A DNA stretch of 64,000 nt from Caballeronia zhejiangensis. GTDB lineage: Bacteria > Pseudomonadota > Gammaproteobacteria > Burkholderiales > Burkholderiaceae. Position 1 is the first letter of the stretch. The number at the start of each line of letters is the position of its first letter. The DNA lies in the NCBI RefSeq assembly GCF_000698575.1, contig NZ_JFHD01000004.1, forward strand, positions 124,001-188,000, in the 5' to 3' direction. Made by a program: the position numbers and the translations under genes. Below, one piece after another: positions 45,165 to 56,000 of this stretch. The notes beneath the pieces are model-generated. The model made no database searches. It was not told the DNA's origin and saw nothing but the letters and a program-made list of their open reading frames with translations.

Positions 45165-46073
45165 TTACCGTCCCGCGCCACGCACGCCGACATGCAGCGA
45201 ATAGATCGATGACGTCGCCGTAATGAACAGGCGATTTCGATGGATGCCGCCGAACGTCAGGTTCGCGACGACCTCGGGAATGAGGATCTTGCCGAGCAGC
45301 GTGCCGTCGGGTGCGTAGCAGTGCACGCCGTCCTCCGCGCTGGTCCAGACATTGCCGTGCTCGTCGACCCGCATGCCGTCCGGCACGCCGCTCTGCATCT
45401 CGATGAACACGCGTCCGTTACGCAATACGCCATCGCCCGATACATCGAACACGCGGATATGACGCGGCGCTTCTTCGTCGTGGGAAGCGGCCGAATCCGC
45501 GATGTAGATCTGCGATTCGTCCGGAGAAAACGCGAGGCCGTTCGGCTTCGCGAAGTCGTCGCAGACGAGATGCACACGCGCGCCGTCGGGCGATAGGCGA
45601 TACACGTTGCATCGGCCGATCTCGCTCTCTGCGCGATAGCCTTCGTAGTCGCTCAAGATTCCGTAGTCGGGATCCGTGAACCAGATGTCGCCCTTCGAAT
45701 CAACGACGACATCGTTCGGCGAGTTCAGCCGCTTGCCTTCGAAATGCGATGCAAGCACGGTCACGCTGCCGTCGTGCTCCGTGCGCGTCACGCGCCGCGC
45801 GCCATGCTCGCAACTCACGAGCCGCCCTTCGCGGTCGCGCGTGTTGCCGTTGCTGTAGTTCGACGGCGCGCGAAACACGCCGACGCCCATTCCCGGCGCC
45901 CAGCGCAGCATGCGGTTGTTCGGGATGTCGCTCCAGACGAACAGGTCCGTGGCCGGAAAATAGACCGGTCCTTCCGCCCAGAGGCATTCGTCCGTCACTT
46001 TGGAAAGGAACGCGTTCGGCTGCAGCAGCAGCCTGAAACGCGGATCATGCACTTCGAAATCGCTGGGTTTCAT
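45165..46073 (-). CDS. SMP-30/gluconolactonase-family protein
   Basis: 302 residues, six-bladed propeller of the SMP-30 type. Metal-site candidates are the Glu in LWAEGPVYFP, the Asn in RLNSPNDVVVDSKGD, another in FAKPNGLAFSPDE, and the Asp in GVPDGMRVDEHGN. Such enzymes hydrolyse sugar lactones. In an operon with a sugar ABC transporter it suggests oxidation of the imported sugar to a lactone and then to an aldonic acid. AGGAG precedes the ATG. Confidence 0.9.
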   Translation of the reverse strand: MKPSDFEVHDPRFRLLLQPNAFLSKVTDECLWAEGPVYFPATDLFVWSDIPNNRMLRWAPGMGVGVFRAPSNYSNGNTRDREGRLVSCEHGARRVTRTEHDGSVTVLASHFEGKRLNSPNDVVVDSKGDIWFTDPDYGILSDYEGYRAESEIGRCNVYRLSPDGARVHLVCDDFAKPNGLAFSPDESQIYIADSAASHDEEAPRHIRVFDVSGDGVLRNGRVFIEMQSGVPDGMRVDEHGNVWTSAEDGVHCYAPDGTLLGKILIPEVVANLTFGGIHRNRLFITATSSIYSLHVGVRGAGR

Positions 46074-46100
46074 GTCTCCTCGTCCTTTGTGGATTGCGTG

Positions 46101-47087
46101 TCAGCGCGCCGGTTTTCCGCCGGCGGCGACCGTCACCGCGATGATGAGCACGCCGTACACGATGGAGCGCACGCCGGCATCGGCGCCGACCGCGTTGAGC
46201 GCGGCGTTGGTGAGAAACAGGAACATCGAGGCGCCCCATACGCCGACGATCGTCGCCTTGCCGCCCGTGACCAGCGTGCCGCCGATCACGACCACGGCGA
46301 TCGAGATCAGCATGTACTCGACGCCCATATCGAGCGACGCGCCGCCTGATGTCGCCGCGAGCAGCAGGGCCGTGAGCGCCGCGATCATCGACGAAAGCAC
46401 GTAGGCAAGGCAGCGCGTGCGATGCACGTTCACGCCCGCGAGCCACGCGGCGCGCGCGTTCTGTCCGATCGCCGAAAGCCTGCGGCCATACACGGCGCGA
46501 TGAAGCAGCACCGCGAGCGCGACCGACAAGGCGAGCGCAACCAGCGCGATATACGGCACGTTGAAGAGCCGGCTCGTGGCGAATGCGCCCAGCGCGGGCG
46601 GCGGCGGCGGAAGCTGGCGCCCTTGCGTAATGGCGATCGACTGGATGATGAAGCTCGACGACAGCGTCGCGATGATCGGCGGAATGCGCAGCAGCCGGAT
46701 CAGCATGTAGTTCGCGATCCCGACCGCGACGCCCACGCCGAGCGCCGCCGCGACGCCGAGCGCAATCTGGCCGTTGGAGCCGCCCATCGCGTGCATGCCG
46801 ACGACGCCCGCGAGCGCGATCGTCGACGGCACCGAGAGGTCGATGTTGCCGACACCCGACGTGATGACGAGCATCTGCCCGAGACCGACCAGCACCATGA
46901 ACACGCCGTAGGTGAGGGCCGTCTGCGCGACATTGCTCGCGATGCCGAAGCCGAAGATGCCGACGATACCGAACCACACGAGCACCGTGCCGACGAAAGA
47001 CCACGCCCAGGGCGCTTGAACGCCCTTCAGCCGTTCCCACGCGGTATCGTTGTTGGCGAGCGCTTCACCGGAAGTCTGCGATTTCAT
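46101..47087 (-). CDS. Sugar ABC transporter permease
   Basis: 328 residues with eight or more membrane helices of the RbsC type. It has VLVGLGQMLVITSGVGNIDLS in the middle and GGASLDMGVEYMLISIAVVV, then GGTLVTGGKATIVGV, near the end. The ATG ending at 47087 overlaps the stop of the other permease (ATGA). The frame stays open far upstream but only overlaps the neighbouring genes. Confidence 0.92.
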   Translation of the reverse strand: MKSQTSGEALANNDTAWERLKGVQAPWAWSFVGTVLVWFGIVGIFGFGIASNVAQTALTYGVFMVLVGLGQMLVITSGVGNIDLSVPSTIALAGVVGMHAMGGSNGQIALGVAAALGVGVAVGIANYMLIRLLRIPPIIATLSSSFIIQSIAITQGRQLPPPPPALGAFATSRLFNVPYIALVALALSVALAVLLHRAVYGRRLSAIGQNARAAWLAGVNVHRTRCLAYVLSSMIAALTALLLAATSGGASLDMGVEYMLISIAVVVIGGTLVTGGKATIVGVWGASMFLFLTNAALNAVGADAGVRSIVYGVLIIAVTVAAGGKPAR

Positions 47088-48034
47088 TGCCGTTCCCCGC
47101 GTTGCAGCAGCACGCGCAAGGACAGCACGACGATCAGGATCGCGCCCTGCATGCCGACTTGCCAATCCGCCGAGATGTTGAGAAAGGCGAGGAACGACGC
47201 CGCGAGCGTGAGCGTGATGGCACCGAGCACCGCGCCGATGACCGATACGCGCCCGCCGACGAATTCGCCACCGCCGAGAATGACCGCCGCAATCGAGAGC
47301 AGCGTGTAGCGCAGCGCAAGGTTCGCGTCGGCGGAGGTCGTGAGCCCGAGCAGCGAAAGACCCGACAGCACGCCGAACACGCCCGCGATGCCGTAAAGCG
47401 TCGCCTTGCTGCGCACGAGCGACCAGCCGAAGCGCCGCATCGCGCGCGGATTGCCGCCCGCGCCGCGTATGCGCACGCCGGCCGAGGTGCGCATCAGCAG
47501 AATGTGCCCTGCGATGGCAATGAGCACCGACCACACGATCGGCGCGGCGATGAACGGCGTCTGATAGCTCATCGCCGTGCCGAGCCAGCCGGGGCTCGCG
47601 CCGCCCGGCGAAGGCAGCAGCACGATCGCGAGCCCGCTCCACACGAACGACAGCCCGAGCGTCACGACGATGGACGGAATTTGCCGCAGTTCGATCAGCG
47701 CGCCGACGGCTGCATACGCGAGCACACAGGCGACGAGCGCGAGCGCGCCGAGCCACGGCTCCTTGACGAGCAGCGTCGCGCCGATGCACGCGACGAGACT
47801 CACGAATGGACCGATGGACAAGTCGAGATCGTTGACGGTGATGATCGCGAGTTGCGCAAGCGTGGCGAGCACGATCGGCACGGCCAGATTGAGCAGCAGG
47901 CTCGATCCGAAATAGCTCATCACGGCGGGCTGCATGACGAGAATCGGCACGAGCACCGCGACGAGCGAGATGGCGGGAAGCAGCGCGCGCAGACGCGCTT
48001 GCGTGTCCCGGAAGGTGATGCGCGCGGGGGTCAT
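47084..48034 (-). CDS. Sugar ABC transporter permease
   Basis: 316 residues, RbsC-type, with [20 protein letters not shown] near the first third and [19 protein letters not shown] near the end. It starts at the ATG ending at 48034, overlapping the ATPase stop by four bases. Pairs with the following permease. Confidence 0.92.
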   Translation of the reverse strand: MTPARITFRDTQARLRALLPAISLVAVLVPILVMQPAVMSYFGSSLLLNLAVPIVLATLAQLAIITVNDLDLSIGPFVSLVACIGATLLVKEPWLGALALVACVLAYAAVGALIELRQIPSIVVTLGLSFVWSGLAIVLLPSPGGASPGWLGTAMSYQTPFIAAPIVWSVLIAIAGHILLMRTSAGVRIRGAGGNPRAMRRFGWSLVRSKATLYGIAGVFGVLSGLSLLGLTTSADANLALRYTLLSIAAVILGGGEFVGGRVSVIGAVLGAITLTLAASFLAFLNISADWQVGMQGAILIVVLSLRVLLQRGERQ

Positions 48035-49512
48035 GCGGCCTGCTCCTCGAAGCTCGCAGCGAGCAGCGCTTCTTCCGTGCATTCGTCCGCATGCAAGACG
48101 CGCGTGACCGCCGACGAGCGAAAGACATACGTGCGGTCGCAATGCGACAGCTCTTCGTTTTCTGTCGTGTACCAGATGAACGTGCGGCCTTTCGCGGCTT
48201 CGTCGTGAACGAGCCGGTAGATGTCGCGCTTGGTGCCTACATCGACGCCGCGCGTCGGATCGTCCATCAGAATGAGCTGCGCGTCCGACGACAGCGCGCG
48301 CGCAAACAGCACCTTCTGCTGGTTGCCGCCCGAGAGCGACAGGATGCCCGCGCCCATCGGCGCGCCGCGTATGCCGATCTTCGTGCGCCACGCTTCCACG
48401 AGCGCGCGCGCCGCCGCGCGATCGACGAGTCCGCGCTTGCGCTTCGCGCCGCCGAGAAGCCACCGCAAATCGAGATTCTGCGCGATGGACCACACCGGGA
48501 ACACGCCGTCGCGCCCGCGATCGCCCGCAACGAATGCGGCTTTCATGCGGCCCGCGCCGTGGCTCGTCGCTGCCTCGTAGATGGCGAGCAGCGCTTCGGT
48601 CTGGCCTTGGCCCGCGAGTCCGGCGAAGCCGACGATCTCTCCGCGCGATGCCTCGATCAGCGTATGTTTCCTTCCGCCGACGTTCCAGCGGAACGGTTTG
48701 TCATCGCTTTGTGCGTTGCGTATGCGGGCGGCGGCCGGCGTTTTCTCCGCTTCCAGATGCTGGCCCATCGCCTGAATGATCGACGCACGGTTCGCCTCGT
48801 TGCCCGGCAGCACGCCGACGATGCCGCCGTCGCGCATCACCATCACACGATTCGCGACGCGCTCTATCTCGCCGAGCATGTGCGTAATCAGCAGACAGGT
48901 GATGCCGCTCTCTGCCGCGCGCCGGACGAAGGCAAGCAGTTGATCGGCGGTATGGGCATCGAGCGACGAGGTCGGCTCGTCGAGGATCACGAGACGCACG
49001 GGCGCGTCCGTCACCGTGAACCCGCGCGCGATCTCGACCATCTGCTGTTGGGTGAGCGTCAGATCGGACACGAGTTCGTTGCCCTTCAGTCCGTTGCCCG
49101 GAAAAATCTCTTCGAGCTTGTCGCGCATGAGCGCCGTTGCCGTGCGCCGCCAGCCGCGCCCGCGCAATTTCGGATGCACGATCGTCATGTTTTCCGCGAC
49201 CGTCAGGTTCGCGCACAGCGAGAGTTCCTGAAAGACGCAGCGCACGCCGGCCTTGCGCGCGGCGTTGGCGTCGTAGTGCGGCGCGCTTTGGCCGTCCACT
49301 TCGATACGGCCCTGCGTCGGCGCATACACGCCCGCGAGCACGGCCATGAGCGTCGATTTGCCCGCGCCGTTGTGTCCCGCGATGCCGACGCATTCGCCGC
49401 GCGTGAACGCGAAGTCGATGTCCGCGAGCGCGCGCACCCGGCCGAAGGTCTTGCCGACGCCTTCGAAGCGAATCAGCGTGCGCTCGTCCTCTGTATTGAT
49501 AGTTGCGCCCAT
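48031..49512 (-). CDS. Sugar ABC transporter ATP-binding protein (double domain)
   Basis: 493 residues with two ABC domains, like RbsA/XylG. The first has Walker [10 protein letters not shown], a degenerate signature ([14 protein letters not shown]) and Walker [12 protein letters not shown]. The second lacks a Walker A lysine ([10 protein letters not shown]) but has LSGGNQQKV and [12 protein letters not shown]. Such asymmetry is normal for the family. It lies after the first binding protein and is coupled with the first permease. Confidence 0.93.
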   Translation of the reverse strand: MGATINTEDERTLIRFEGVGKTFGRVRALADIDFAFTRGECVGIAGHNGAGKSTLMAVLAGVYAPTQGRIEVDGQSAPHYDANAARKAGVRCVFQELSLCANLTVAENMTIVHPKLRGRGWRRTATALMRDKLEEIFPGNGLKGNELVSDLTLTQQQMVEIARGFTVTDAPVRLVILDEPTSSLDAHTADQLLAFVRRAAESGITCLLITHMLGEIERVANRVMVMRDGGIVGVLPGNEANRASIIQAMGQHLEAEKTPAAARIRNAQSDDKPFRWNVGGRKHTLIEASRGEIVGFAGLAGQGQTEALLAIYEAATSHGAGRMKAAFVAGDRGRDGVFPVWSIAQNLDLRWLLGGAKRKRGLVDRAAARALVEAWRTKIGIRGAPMGAGILSLSGGNQQKVLFARALSSDAQLILMDDPTRGVDVGTKRDIYRLVHDEAAKGRTFIWYTTENEELSHCDRTYVFRSSAVTRVLHADECTEEALLAASFEEQAA

Positions 49513-49545
49513 TCACATGCCTCCATGCGTGGCGTCATCGAATGC

Positions 49546-50580
49546 TTATTTCTTGTCGAGCAAGGCCACGGTCTGCGGCAGCGTATAAGTGACGTCGGCG
49601 ATTCCACCCGGCGGCGTCGCGGCGAGCCTCGCCGGCAACTCCTGCTGCGAGATGGCGAGCAGCGGCACGTTAATGGTGACTTCCTTCGGAATCTTCTTGC
49701 CCGCGAGCACTTGCTGCGCCACCCAGAACGCGAACGAGACCGCGCCCGGCGGATTCGACAGCGAGCGCGACTGATAACCGGTCTTCGCCTGCTCGCTCCA
49801 CCATTGCAGTTCGGGATAGGTGCTGCCGATGACCATCGGCGGCGCGGGACGATTGGCGGCCTTGAACGCCTGCGCGATGCCGAACGACATCTCGCCTTCG
49901 GTCGCCACGCCATCGACTTGCGGTAGCGTCGGGAGAATGCCGGCCACAGCCTTCTGCGCGACCGATTGCGTCCAGTCGCCGTTCACCGAGCCGACGAGCT
50001 TGAGCCCCGGATGCTTCTTGAGCCCTTCGAGCACACCTTCGTGCATGAGGTTGTCGACGGAGATGCCGGCCACGCCGCGCACTTCCAGTATGTTGCCGTG
50101 GCCATTGAGCTTTGTCGCCAGATAGTCGACGCCCTGCTCCGCCCAGCCCTTGAAGTCGAAATTGACGCGATACGCGCACGGCTCGTCGACGACGCCGTCG
50201 AACGAGACGACGACGACGCCCGCGGCGCATGCCTTCTTGATGGTGCCGTTGAGCGCGGTCGGCGAAACGGCGTCGATGACGATCGCGTTATAGCCTTGCA
50301 GGATCAGGTTCTGAACCTGCTGCGCCTGCTCCGTCACCTGATTCTCGGCGGTCGTGAAAGCGGGCGCGGCCGCGATCTTCTTGTCCGCCACCGCTTGCTG
50401 GGCGACGGCGTTCCAGCTCTTGAGCATCGACTGCCGCCACGCGTTGCCCGCGAAGCTATTCGACAGGGCGATTTTTTTCTGCGTGGTGTCGCCCGTTGCG
50501 ACCTGCGCGTGCGCGGCGCCTGCGAGCATGCAGACGGCGAGCGCGAGCGCGGCTCTTGCCTGCACTCCTTCACGGAACAT
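49546..50580 (-). CDS. Sugar ABC transporter substrate-binding protein (paralogue 2)
   Basis: 344 residues from the ATG ending at 50580, preceded by AGGAG at eight bases; an in-frame ATG at 50598 lies before the ribosome site. Signal peptide about 1-26 (LALAVCMLAGAAHAQ). The mature part reads IALSNSFAGNAWRQSMLKSW, and later LILQGYNAIVIDAVSPTALN, closely related to the protein at 44121. First gene of the operon; a sigma-70-like promoter and a GTTACCGGTAAC palindrome lie upstream. Confidence 0.9.
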   Translation of the reverse strand: MFREGVQARAALALAVCMLAGAAHAQVATGDTTQKKIALSNSFAGNAWRQSMLKSWNAVAQQAVADKKIAAAPAFTTAENQVTEQAQQVQNLILQGYNAIVIDAVSPTALNGTIKKACAAGVVVVSFDGVVDEPCAYRVNFDFKGWAEQGVDYLATKLNGHGNILEVRGVAGISVDNLMHEGVLEGLKKHPGLKLVGSVNGDWTQSVAQKAVAGILPTLPQVDGVATEGEMSFGIAQAFKAANRPAPPMVIGSTYPELQWWSEQAKTGYQSRSLSNPPGAVSFAFWVAQQVLAGKKIPKEVTINVPLLAISQQELPARLAATPPGGIADVTYTLPQTVALLDKK

Positions 50581-50751
50581 CGGGTTGTCTCCTTTCATTT
50601 TTCTTGTGGAGAGGCGCTGCGCGACTTCATCTACAGCACGCCCCTTCCGGGCGCATCGGGCGCGGTGCCGATGCGACGCTTCCAGTCAGTCTGCTTGATT
50701 CGTCCTGCGGTCAGGCCAATCGCGGTGGTCAGGCCACTCGATCGCGGAGCC

Positions 50752-50781
50752 AGTATAACGACAGTTTCGCGATTCGTGCAA
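50752..50781 (-). promoter_or_regulatory. Promoter of the sugar ABC operon
   Basis: On the minus strand TTGCAC (-35, 50776-50781) and TATACT (-10, 50752-50757) are 18 bp apart, close to the sigma-70 consensus, and lie 170 bp upstream of the first gene. Confidence 0.6.
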
Positions 50782-50789
50782 TTGCGCGC

Positions 50790-50801
50790 GTTACCGGTAA
50801 C
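50790..50801. promoter_or_regulatory. LacI/GntR-type operator palindrome
   Basis: GTTACCGGTAAC, a perfect 12-bp palindrome with a central CG, as in LacI-family operators. It matches the core of the E. coli gluconate-repressor box. It sits just upstream of the -35 element. The regulator is not in the window. Confidence 0.65.
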
Positions 50802-50814
50802 AGCGTGGCGCAGC

Positions 50815-51212
50815 GGCTTCGCCCCGGCTCACCAATCCCGCGGCATTGACGACGTGGATATTCTTCAGGAACGATGCCTCGCCGGGCCGCTTCTCCACAT
50901 ATTCGAGCGCATCGTCGCGTTCGTCGGATGCGGGCGTGTAGCGGTCGCGCCCAAGCAGCACATGATGGGCGATGCCGGCGAGTTCGGGCCGCGCATGCAG
51001 ATCGACCGTGTAGCCCGTGCCGCGATCACGAAATCGAATTCGAACGTGCCGTCTTCCGCACGCGCGCGCACGCGGTTGTCATCGACGACGGCTTCGTGCC
51101 AGGGCGCAGCCAGATGCAGATGGAAGTTCGCATGACGCGCCACGCGTTCGATGGCGTCGGCGGGTGCAGTCGAGCCCGCGCGACGGAACCGCAGCGCCTG
51201 GCGCCAGCGCAC
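50815..51212 (-). pseudogene. Remnant of an FAD-dependent monooxygenase-like protein
   Basis: From 51212 the frame reads ADAIERVARHANFHLHLAAP, then FEFDFVIAA. A frameshift at about 51020 follows, after which the next frame gives TVDLHARPELAGIAHHVLLG and PGEASFLKNIHVVNAAGLV. Together these look like the C-terminal part of a flavin-containing NAD(P)-binding monooxygenase. The N-terminal FAD site and the real C-terminus are missing. It may be an old gene of the neighbouring peptide locus or the sugar locus. Confidence 0.55.
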
Positions 51213-51770
51213 GGCATCGCGGAAAGTTGTCGTATGCGCCGGGATACGCGCGTGCGCGGCTCACCGGGACCGCAGTCCATGTTTGAAGCACTCACAAACT
51301 CGGGCGAGGTGCACAGCGCACGCTCTTTCGAGTTAAGACCGAGTCTGTGCCGGTCTGCATGCAAATGCCGGGCGCTTTGAATTAGAAAACCAATCCTTGA
51401 TACGCTTCTTTTATTGCGATCGAGGCCATCGGGAAGCGCTTCCATAGCTGCGTACCTCGTCCCCCAAGGGCAGCACACGCGTCACAAGCAACTCGACGTG
51501 CCTTGCGCCGAGCGCGATGTGGGCATCGCGCAAAGCACTCGTCACGCGAGACATATCGAACTCGGTAAGGCCCCCGCAATTTCCCTTGCTACCAATCCGA
51601 AGCCGATATTAAATAGCGATGCATTCCTCACGTCTTTTGCAAGGTGCTCGTCGCATCGAGTGCGCGCCACGCTCGACGCACGCTATGGCTCTCGCGACAC
51701 CTCATTCAATGCTAACTCCCGGCGCCTATATTTCGTTGCAATCCGAAGCACGAACGAAGGGAGCAACAGC
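51213..51770. other. Upstream region of the NRPS locus
   Basis: About 560 bp, more AT-rich toward its 3' half. It should hold the promoter of the MbtH-NRPS operon (see 51586). No gene was recognised; no clear Fur box was found by eye. Confidence 0.45.
51586..51614 (+). promoter_or_regulatory. Possible promoter before mbtH
   Basis: TTGCTA (51586-51591) and TTAAAT (51609-51614), 17 bp apart, in an AT-rich patch about 160 bp before the MbtH gene. A weak match to sigma-70; an extracytoplasmic-sigma promoter is equally possible. Confidence 0.3.
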
Positions 51771-51950
51771 GTGGACAATCCATTCGACGACGATCAGGGC
51801 ACATTCCGTGTGCTGATCAACGAATTGCAGCAGCGCTCGCTTTGGCCCGCTCATCTCGAGGTTCCGGACGGCTGGACGGTGGAGTATCCAGATTGCTCAC
51901 GCAGGCAATGCCTGGACTACATCGAACAGAACTGGACTGCACGGTCCTGA
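51771..51950 (+). CDS. MbtH-like protein
   Basis: 59 residues. The family hallmark is visible: NPFDDDQGTFRVLINELQQRSLWP, then PDGWTVEYPDCSRRQCLDYIEQNW. These small proteins bind adenylation domains of NRPSs and help them fold or act. GTG start with GGGAG seven bases before. It is the first gene of the NRPS locus. Confidence 0.93.
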   Translation: MDNPFDDDQGTFRVLINELQQRSLWPAHLEVPDGWTVEYPDCSRRQCLDYIEQNWTARS

Positions 51951-51974
51951 TGATTCTCGATCTGGGAGTGGGAA

Positions 51975-52871
51975 ATGGCCAAGCGCATTGTGAAAGTGAT
52001 CGACCTCGTTCCGGGACGCAGCGTTCAGCTTCCGTCCATCGATAATGAAACGCTCAGACACGGACAATTCTGGAGCGACAATGTCTGCGCTCAGAAACCT
52101 GTTGTCATCAGAGGAGCGGTGCGCAACTGGCCTGCTCTCCGGAAATGGAACGCACCCGGCTATCTCGAAGCATTGACGGATAGCGAAGTCGGCATCTCGG
52201 ATGCGTTCAACGCCTCGCCCACCGGTCTCTGGTATGCAAATCTCCCGAAGCTGAAACTCAATCAGGCCATTACGCGTCTGCGCGACGCAGGGCCGGACGA
52301 GACGCATGCGATCCGCGCGCTCCCTATTCCGTCGGAATGGAAACCCGATCTCGGCCATTATGAGTTTCTCGAAAGAGAGCACGATCGACCGCCGCGCGCA
52401 TATGCACAAGACCGGCTCTTCATCTATCGGAATGCTTCGACCGAATGGCACTACCACACGACCGACGAGACGCTAACCACGCAGATCATCGGCACCAAGC
52501 GCATTTCCATGTTCAGGCTGTCCAGTGAAAACTGGCAAGCGTATGCCGTGCCGATCAAGTCCAATCTTCATCACATGAATGATGGCGCGCGCTTCTTTCC
52601 CGCGGACGGTGCACTGACGAAGTTCGAAACCACGCTTGCGCCCGGCGACGTTCTCTATATCCCACCGTTCTGGTGGCATGGCGTCGATCCCGCCGATAAC
52701 GATTTCGGCATCACACTCGCTCATTGTTTCAAAACGCCGCTCAATCGCCTCGGTTCACTGAGCGATCCCGCGGTGAAAGACGTCATCCGCGCGCAGCACA
52801 GCGCCATGCTCGCGTTCCGGATGAGAGCGTTCGTCGCCCTCGGTTCGCTTTCGAGGCTCGTGACTTCCTGA
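51975..52871 (+). CDS. Cupin/JmjC-like protein, putative Fe(II)/2-oxoglutarate oxygenase
   Basis: 298 residues of the cupin-like (JmjC/FIH-like) type. PVVIRGAVRNWPALRKW is the usual N-terminal mark (an RGAV-W segment). The metal-binding region reads WHYHTTDETLTTQIIGTKRISMF, and the second metal His is probably in LYIPPFWWHGV. The HxD/E pair is not in perfect register with FIH, so activity is uncertain. It lies between MbtH and the NRPS, so it may hydroxylate an amino acid that is free or held on a carrier domain. Separated by 24 bp from mbtH. Confidence 0.8.
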   Translation: MAKRIVKVIDLVPGRSVQLPSIDNETLRHGQFWSDNVCAQKPVVIRGAVRNWPALRKWNAPGYLEALTDSEVGISDAFNASPTGLWYANLPKLKLNQAITRLRDAGPDETHAIRALPIPSEWKPDLGHYEFLEREHDRPPRAYAQDRLFIYRNASTEWHYHTTDETLTTQIIGTKRISMFRLSSENWQAYAVPIKSNLHHMNDGARFFPADGALTKFETTLAPGDVLYIPPFWWHGVDPADNDFGITLAHCFKTPLNRLGSLSDPAVKDVIRAQHSAMLAFRMRAFVALGSLSRLVTS

Positions 52872-53071
52872 GTTTCACATTCATACCCGCGGCCAATCGA
52901 GGCGCGTTTGCGTCGCTTTACGCCGCCGCATCAGTCTGACGAACACGCAAGGACCTGTGCCAGATGCAACCACGCGCGAACGCGCGTGCGCTTCTTCCAC
53001 GCGTTCCGATGACGACGTTCTCGACTATCGCTTTCAGAGCACGCGCGTGCTCTCCACTACGGATCGACGCC

Positions 53072-56000
53072 ATGCACGGTTTTCCCATCACGCCCGCTCA
53101 ATCGGGCATCTTCTTTCGACAGCAACTCGATTTGCGCGATCCGCGCTTCAATCTTGCTCAACTCACGGAGATCATCGGACCGCTCGATGTCGATGCGCTT
53201 CAGGCAGCGCTGCGGCAAACCATCGACGAAGCCGAAGGCATGCGCGTGCGCCTCTCCGTCACCGACGGGTTGCCGCGTCAGATCGTCCCCGATGAGCCGT
53301 TGCACTTCACACTGCGCGTGGTCGATGTAAGCGATGCACCCGATCCGCTGGAAGCAATCGATCGCGCTGTGCAGATCGCGCTGGCCACCGCCTTCGACCT
53401 CGGCCATTGGCCGCTATTCGATGGGCAGCTCTTTCAGGCGAGCCCCACGCGCTTCTTCTTCTTTCAGCGGATTCACCATGTAGCGTTCGATGGCTTTTCG
53501 TTTTTGCTGTTCACGCAGCGGCTCGCAGCCATTTACTCGGCACTGATCCAAGGAGACGATCCCGCACCGTCCGGCTGGGCGCGTCTTGCCGATCTCCTCG
53601 ATAACGACGCCGCGTATCGCGCGTCCAGCGCCTTCGAAAACGATCGGCAGTTCTGGCACGAATACATGGCGGGTTGCCCCGAGCCTGTGATCCTCTCGGC
53701 ATGCATGGCGCCCGAGCCGATGCCCGCAGAAGCCTATTCGCAGGCGAGCGCGCGGATCCGTCTGTCGCCCGACACGACCGCGCTCATGCGCGATATGGCC
53801 GAACGCAACGGCACGACCTGGCCGCAAATCATGACGGCGGTCATGGCCGCCTATGTCGCACGTCTGAGCGGCCAGCCCGAAGTGGTGCTCGGGTTGCCCG
53901 TCGCCGCACGCGTCGGACGTCTGGCGAGAAGCGTGCCGGGCATGTTGTCGAATGCGCTGCCGTTACGAGCGATCGTCGACGAACGCACGACAATCGTCGA
54001 TCTTCTCGATGCCGTCTCGCGGCAAAGCCGCCGCGTGCTGCGTCATCAGCGCTATCGCGTGAAAGATATCCGGCGCGATGTCGGCCGCATCGAAGCCGAC
54101 AGGCCGCTCTTCGGTCCCACGGTGAACATCATGCCGGAGTACAGCCGTGCGCTGAACTTCGCGGGCTGCATCATCGGCTCGAATCGCTCCTTCTATGGCA
54201 CGCCCGATGATCTCGCGCTGATCGTGCATGACCAGGGCGATGAACTTGGCATCGAATTGATGTTCGATGGCAATCCGTTGCTCTATACGCCCGAGTCCGT
54301 CGAGGCGCACGCGCGCCGCTTCACACGTCTCCTCGAACAAGTGCTCGATCGGCCCGATGCGCCGCTCCATACGCTTCAGCTCGTGTTACCTGAAAGGCAG
54401 GCGCTCCTCGAACGCTGGAACGACACGACCGCGCCGTATTCGGAGCATGAGTGCATTCATCGGCTTCTCGAGCAGCAGGCACGGCTCACGCCCGACGCCG
54501 TCGCACTCGTCTGCGATGGCGCATCGCTCACGTTTGCGCAGCTCAATGCGCGCGCGAACCGGCTCGCGCATCGGCTCATCGCGCTCGGCGTGCGTCCCGA
54601 AGGTCGCGTCGCCTTGTGTATGGAGCGCGGCATCGGCGCGATCGTCGCGTTGTTCGGCATACTCAAGTCGGGCGGCGCTTACATCCCGCTCGATCCAGCT
54701 TACCCGGGCGAACGTCTGAGTTACATACTCGGCGATGCCTCGCCTCGGTTGCTCGTCGCCGATGCAGCGGGCCGTCACGCGCTCGGTGATATCGGCGTGC
54801 TTACGGTGCTCGATCCGGATGCATCGCTCGACGATGCCCTGCCGAAAGACGATCCGCATGTGCCCGCCCTCGCCTCGCATCATCTCGCGTATGTGATCTA
54901 CACGTCGGGTTCCACCGGCAAGCCCAAGGGCGTGATGGTCGAGCACCGGCACGTGATGAACCTGCATCATGCGTTGCAATCGACCGTGTTCGCGCATTGC
55001 GCGCCGCATGCGGGCGTGACGCTGAACGCAAGCATCGCCTTCGATGCGTCCGTCCAGAATCTCACCGCGTTGCTGTCCGGGCATCGGCTCGTCATCGTTC
55101 CCGCCGATGTGCGCACCGACGCGATGGCGCTCGTCGATTTTCTCGACACATCCGGTATCGACGTTTTCGACTGCACGCCGACGCAACTCGAATCGCTGTT
55201 CTCGGCCGGTCTGCTCGAACGACGGCAAGCGCCACTGACCGTGCTCGTCGGCGGTGAACCGCTCACGCCGCAGACGTGGAGCCGTCTTGCGCGCGCACAA
55301 GGCATACGTGCGTTCAACGTCTATGGTCCGACCGAATGCACGGTAGATGCGACTTTCGCGGAGATCACGCATGAACAGGCGCGACCGGTTATCGGCAAGC
55401 CGCTCGCCAACACGCGCACGTATGTGCTCGACGCACGGCGTCGCACGGTGCCGCCTGGCGCGGTGGGCGAGCTGTATATCGGCGGCGCGGGTGTCGCGCG
55501 CGGCTATCTGAATCGTCCCGAGCTCACGGCCGAGCGCTTTCTCGACGATCCGTTCGTGCCCGGCGCACGCATGTACCGCACCGGCGATCTCGCCCGCTTT
55601 CATCTCGACGGCAATATCGAATTCCTCGGACGCAATGATCTGCAAATCAAGATTCGCGGCTTCCGCATCGAGCCCGGCGAGATCGAGACGCAGATCGCGA
55701 GTCATCCGGCCGTGCGCGATGCGGTGGTGATTGCGCGTTCGCGCACGCCCGGCTCGCAGGATCAGCAACTCATCGCCTATGTCACCGCACGCGATGAATT
55801 CGGCATCGACGCAAGCGACTTGCGCGAACATCTGAGCACGCGTCTTCCCGACTATATGACGCCCGCCGCGTTCGTTGCGCTCGATGCGCTGCCGCTTACG
55901 CCGAGCGGCAAGCTCGATCGCCGCGCGTTGCCCGATCCGCAAGCCGACGCCTTCGCGCTGCGTCCCTTCGAAGCACCGCAAGGTCGCACCGAAAGCGCGC

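Noticed and set aside
48091..49926. 611-codon plus-strand frame
   Set aside because: Antisense to the sugar ABC ATPase and binding-protein genes, which have full motifs, ribosome sites and overlapping stops and starts.
53009..53071. Upstream in-frame ATG for the NRPS
   Set aside because: No ribosome site, and condensation-domain similarity begins right after the ATG at 53072; not excluded.
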